From an uncultured Porphyromonadaceae bacterium (GTDB lineage Bacteria > Bacteroidota > Bacteroidia > Bacteroidales > Muribaculaceae), in the NCBI GenBank assembly GCA_905193395.1, contig CAJJOO010000039.1, forward strand, positions 1 to 8,782: 8,782 nt of DNA, in the 5' to 3' direction. The notes beneath the pieces were generated by a model. It made no database searches and had not been told where the DNA came from. It saw nothing but the letters and a program-made list of their open reading frames with translations. Below are positions 5,576-8,782 of the stretch, piece after piece. Position 1 is the stretch's first letter. Each line of letters opens with the position of its first letter. The translations under genes and the position numbers were made by a program.

Positions 5576-8230
5576 TTAGAATTCCTGACCGAGGATGAAG
5601 TGGAAGTGGCTGCCGCCTTTGTAGCCTTCTACGCGGTCGAAACCGTAGGCCCAGTCGATACCCATCATACCGACCATAGGCAGGAAGATGCGGACGCCGA
5701 CGCCGGCGCTGCGTTTGAGTTGGAAGGGGTTGAATGCGCTGACCGAAGTCCAGGCATTACCGCCTTCGATGAATCCGAGGGCATAGATGGTGGTTGTGGG
5801 CTGCAGCATCAGGGGGAAGTGGATTTCCATGCCCAGGCGTGTGTATGCGTAGCCGTCCTTGCCGTAGGGGGTGAGGGCGCCGTTGTCGTAACCGCGCAGG
5901 GCGATTGTCTCGGTGGCGTAGGTGTAGGAACCGGACATGCCGTCGCCGCCGACATAGAATGTCTCGAAGGGCGATTTGAGATAGCGGTTGTAGGAACCCA
6001 GCAGACCGAAGTCGGCACGGGTCATCAGCACGGGGGTGTATGTTCCGTCGGCATTGCACAGCGGGGTGTAGGTGCGCGATTTGAAACGCAGTTTCCAATA
6101 CTCAATCCAGCGGTATAGTTGCTTGCGGGCGGCGTCGGTATCGGTTTCGGATAGGCGTTTCCAGTCCTTTTTGCCCGAGAACCACGATGCCGGAGGCGTG
6201 AGCGACAGGTTGAGGGAGAACTGCGAGCCGCTGCGGGTGTAGATGGGGTTGTCGATTGAGTTGCGGGCCAGTGTCAGACCGAGAACCAGGGCGTTGGACG
6301 TACCGTTGTTCATATAATAAAGGTAGTCCCAGTTCTTGAGGTAGTACCAGTTGTAGCCCAGTTCGGCGGTGAAGGTGAAATAGTCGTCGGGCCATTTCAG
6401 ACGCTTGCCGAAGCCGATGTTGACGCCTACCATCTGGAGTATCTTGTTGGGGTCGTAGGATGCCTGGTAACTGTTCTGATAGTAGTCGTTACCGTAGCCG
6501 TAGCCATATCCGTAGCCGCCGTACATGTAGGGGTTGTAGTACGAACCCTGCTGCCAGCGCGAGTTGTAGTAGGACGAGTTGACGCCGGTCTGGCGGGAAT
6601 AGTAGGCCGAGAAGGAGAGCGAGTTGGGTCGTTTGCCGCCGAACCATGGATCGAGGAACGAGATTGAATATGCCTGATAGTATCTGGCGTTGGTCTGGGC
6701 CGAAATGGTGAACGTCTGGCCTTCGCCTTGCGGGATAATACCTTTGTAGGTCGATGGATAGAACAGGTTCTTGATAGAGAAGTTGGTGAATTTCAGCGAC
6801 AGTTTGCCGATGATGCCTGTCTGTCCCCAGCCCATGGAGAATTCAATCTGGTCGTTGGCCTTGGATTCGAGGCCGAAGATGATGTCGACGGTACCGTTTT
6901 CTTCGTTCGGTTCGGGACGGATGTCCATGTGTTCGGGGTCGAAATGGCCGGTCTGGGCGATTTCACGTGCGGAACGCATCAGGTCGCTCTTGCTGAACAG
7001 GTCGCCGGGGCGCACACGGAGTTCGCGGCGGATAACCTTTTCATAGAGGCGGTCGTTGCCGTTGATCACCACGTTGTTGATGCGGGCCTGGGGGCCTTCG
7101 ACGATTCGCATTTCCAGTGAGATGGAGTCGCCGCGGACTTCGCTTTCGATGGGTACCAGGTTGTAGAACAGGTAGCCGCGGTCCATATATAGGTTTGCGA
7201 CGGCGTCATCGTCCTCGGTGAGGCGTTTGTTCATCAGGGTCTGGTTATAGACGTCTCCGGGAGCCATCCCGAGGAAGTCGTCGAGCATCTCGGTGGGATA
7301 GACCGTGTTGCCCACCCAGGAGATGTCGCGGATATAGTAGCGGGGGCCTTCGTCGATGGTGATGTAGACGTCGACGCGGTTTTCGCTGTAAGGCACCACG
7401 CTGTCGGCCACGATGCGGGCGTCGCGGTAGCCGAGTTCGTTGTATTTGCGGATGATGAGTCCGAGGTCGGTCTCGAAGTCGCTCATTACGAATTTTTTCT
7501 GGCGGAACAGGTTGATGAGTTTGCCGTTTTCGTTGGTCTTCTTCATCACACGCTGGATTTTGCCGGACGACAGCACGTGGTTGCCGGTGATGTAGATGCG
7601 GTGGACGCGCACCTTGTCGCGCTTGTCGACGGCGATGTCGACAATCACCTCGCCGGGAGCGGAGAGGTCGTCATGGAGGGTGATGGTGACGACGGCGTTG
7701 TTAAAGCCCTTGTCGCGGAAGAATTTTTCGACAATCAGTTGGGCGCGGTTCACGATGTTCTGGGTAATCTGGTTGCCGCGCATCAGGTTCAGGCGGTTCT
7801 GCAGTTCCTCGCGTTCGCCCTTTTTCATGCCGATATAATTAATCTGGGAGATACGGGGCTGTGGTTCGAGCGAGAGCAGGATCCAGGCCTTGTCGCCGAC
7901 AGTCTTGACGAGCGAGAATCTCACCTGACGGAAGAGGCCCTGACGCATTAGGCGTTTTGTGGCGGCAGTGATGTCGTCGCCGGGAATTGCGAGGCGTTCG
8001 CCGATTTTCAGACCGGCCCAGGACAGGATGTTCTCGGGTTCGTAGTTGGGAGCGCCTTCAACGGTGATGTCGGCGATTTCGTAGGTTCGCGGCATCGTCG
8101 TGTAGACCACGTTTGGCGAATAAACCGTGTCGGTGGCTTCCTGCGCGCGTACCCTCAGCGGGGTTAATGTGCACGAAACCAGCAATAACAGTGTCAGCAG
8201 TAACTTAGGCATATTCTGTAATGAGTTCAT
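5576..8230 (-). CDS. bamA: BamA, outer-membrane beta-barrel assembly protein
   Basis: BamA is the core of the machine that folds beta-barrel proteins into the outer membrane. With the start at 8230 it has 884 residues, longer than the roughly 800 of E. coli. A hydrophobic leader (about 10-28) is followed by five POTRA domains at about 49-124, 126-206, 207-296, 297-380 and 381-457, each with the strand-helix-helix-strand pattern. The rest (458-884) is the 16-strand barrel, with D-P-W-F at 527-530, the loop-6 R-G-Y motif (779-781, the VRGF/Y site) and a terminal Phe as the beta-signal. I chose 8230 because its ATG overlaps the uppS stop as ATGA. An ATG at 8212 gives a shorter leader, and the frame stays open to 8374 inside uppS. 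Oddities are a lipobox-like L-V-S-C (17-20) and a Tyr/Gly-rich loop (552-592). The Skp-like genes follow. Confidence 0.96.
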   Translation of the reverse strand: MNSLQNMPKLLLTLLLLVSCTLTPLRVRAQEATDTVYSPNVVYTTMPRTYEIADITVEGAPNYEPENILSWAGLKIGERLAIPGDDITAATKRLMRQGLFRQVRFSLVKTVGDKAWILLSLEPQPRISQINYIGMKKGEREELQNRLNLMRGNQITQNIVNRAQLIVEKFFRDKGFNNAVVTITLHDDLSAPGEVIVDIAVDKRDKVRVHRIYITGNHVLSSGKIQRVMKKTNENGKLINLFRQKKFVMSDFETDLGLIIRKYNELGYRDARIVADSVVPYSENRVDVYITIDEGPRYYIRDISWVGNTVYPTEMLDDFLGMAPGDVYNQTLMNKRLTEDDDAVANLYMDRGYLFYNLVPIESEVRGDSISLEMRIVEGPQARINNVVINGNDRLYEKVIRRELRVRPGDLFSKSDLMRSAREIAQTGHFDPEHMDIRPEPNEENGTVDIIFGLESKANDQIEFSMGWGQTGIIGKLSLKFTNFSIKNLFYPSTYKGIIPQGEGQTFTISAQTNARYYQAYSISFLDPWFGGKRPNSLSFSAYYSRQTGVNSSYYNSRWQQGSYYNPYMYGGYGYGYGYGNDYYQNSYQASYDPNKILQMVGVNIGFGKRLKWPDDYFTFTAELGYNWYYLKNWDYLYYMNNGTSNALVLGLTLARNSIDNPIYTRSGSQFSLNLSLTPPASWFSGKKDWKRLSETDTDAARKQLYRWIEYWKLRFKSRTYTPLCNADGTYTPVLMTRADFGLLGSYNRYLKSPFETFYVGGDGMSGSYTYATETIALRGYDNGALTPYGKDGYAYTRLGMEIHFPLMLQPTTTIYALGFIEGGNAWTSVSAFNPFQLKRSAGVGVRIFLPMVGMMGIDWAYGFDRVEGYKGGSHFHFILGQEF

Positions 8231-8782
8231 TTGCATTTTGTGACTTGGTCGCCTGTGAGGCCGAAACGGCGCTGGCGGTGTTGGAATTCCGAAATTGCGG
8301 CCACGAATTCCTCTTTTGAGAAATCGGGCCAGTATGTCGGTGAGAAAATAAGTTCGGTGTAAGCACATTCCCATAGCATGTAGTTGCTGAGGCGCATGTC
8401 GCCTCCGGTGCGGATGAGCAGGTCGGGGTCGGGCATGTCGCGTGTTGACAGTGCTTCGGAGAATGTGGCGTCGTTGATTTCGTCGGGGTTCAGACTGCCC
8501 TCGGCAGCACGGCGGGCCAGCGAGCGGGCGGCGCGGGTGATGTCCCAGCGCGAGGAATAACTCAGCGCCAGTACCAAGGTGAGTCCGGTGCAGTGTGCGG
8601 TGTCCTGCATGCAGCGTTGCAGGCGTTCGAGGGCCTCGGCGGGCATGCGTCCGGTGTCACCAATCATGGTGAGGCGCACATTGTTCTTGATCAGGTCAGG
8701 GGTCTCGCGCTCGATCGCTATGACGATCAGATGCATCAGCGCATCGACCTCCGCCTGGGGGCGGTTCCAGTTTTCGGTCGAG
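8227..8782 (-). CDS. uppS: Undecaprenyl diphosphate synthase, C-terminal part
   Basis: This cytoplasmic cis-prenyltransferase adds isopentenyl units to farnesyl diphosphate to make C55-PP, the lipid carrier precursor for peptidoglycan and surface polysaccharides. About 184 residues lie in the window, and the start is beyond base 8782. Visible family blocks are S-T-E-N-W-N-R-P at the truncated end, N-V-R-L-T-M-I-G-D, L-A-L-S-Y-S-S-R-W-D-I, and D-L-L-I-R-T-G-G-D-M-R-L-S-N-Y-M-L-W with W-P-D-F and R-R-F-G near the end. The R-T-G-G-E motif carries Asp in place of the usual Glu, which in E. coli is Glu213 and is linked to Mg/IPP binding. The N-terminal catalytic Asp is outside the window. The stop overlaps the bamA ATG, so translation of the two is probably coupled. 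The pair uppS–bamA is common in Bacteroidales. Confidence 0.96.
   Translation of the reverse strand, partial: STENWNRPQAEVDALMHLIVIAIERETPDLIKNNVRLTMIGDTGRMPAEALERLQRCMQDTAHCTGLTLVLALSYSSRWDITRAARSLARRAAEGSLNPDEINDATFSEALSTRDMPDPDLLIRTGGDMRLSNYMLWECAYTELIFSPTYWPDFSKEEFVAAISEFQHRQRRFGLTGDQVTKCK

Noticed and set aside
8231..8374. Extension of BamA by 48 residues into uppS
   Set aside because: The extra residues are Arg/Pro-rich, precede the real hydrophobic leader and overlap conserved UppS sequence. The ATGA start at 8230 fits better.

Overview
The window looks like a stretch of a Bacteroidales chromosome with fairly high GC in its genes, possibly from the Muribaculaceae. The family level is inference. 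The order-level evidence is the run uppS–bamA–skp/ompH–skp/ompH and two promoters of the Bacteroidota type (a -7 box TAnnTTTG with a weak -33 box 20 bases upstream). AT-rich leaders without clear Shine-Dalgarno sequences and many exported proteins of families common in this group also fit. Every gene except the first is on the minus strand.

Layout. Positions 1-291 (+) hold the 3' end of a META/HslJ-domain protein gene. It converges on the minus-strand block, and a 16-bp perfect hairpin at 310-359 lies between them. From 3911 down to 390 runs a minus-strand group: ndk (nucleoside diphosphate kinase), an exported M23 peptidase with a C-terminal LysM domain, an exported M48-like protein whose zinc site appears destroyed, and a lipoprotein with an RsiV-like (DUF3298) domain. 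ndk has a recognisable promoter at 3950-3981. No other clear promoter is visible inside the group, so it may be one transcription unit.

Positions 3912-4220 carry no gene. They hold the ndk promoter, a 20-bp perfect palindrome and the terminator of the next gene, a solitary tRNA-Arg(CCT) (4252-4323, minus) with its own promoter. The rest of the window, 8782 down to 4445, is an outer-membrane biogenesis operon: the 3' part of uppS (undecaprenyl diphosphate synthase), bamA joined to uppS by an ATGA overlap, then two Skp/OmpH-type periplasmic chaperone genes and a terminator hairpin at 4389-4419.

How the genes fit together. UppS makes the C55 lipid carrier for peptidoglycan and surface glycans. 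BamA inserts beta-barrel proteins into the outer membrane, and Skp-like proteins escort those clients across the periplasm. The M23/LysM enzyme probably cuts or remodels peptidoglycan. The window is mostly core envelope housekeeping, and I do not see a clear new system. The most unusual items are the M48 homologue lacking at least two zinc ligands, the 20-bp palindrome between ndk and the tRNA, competing inverted repeats ahead of the M48-like gene, and the Tyr/Gly-rich loop in BamA.
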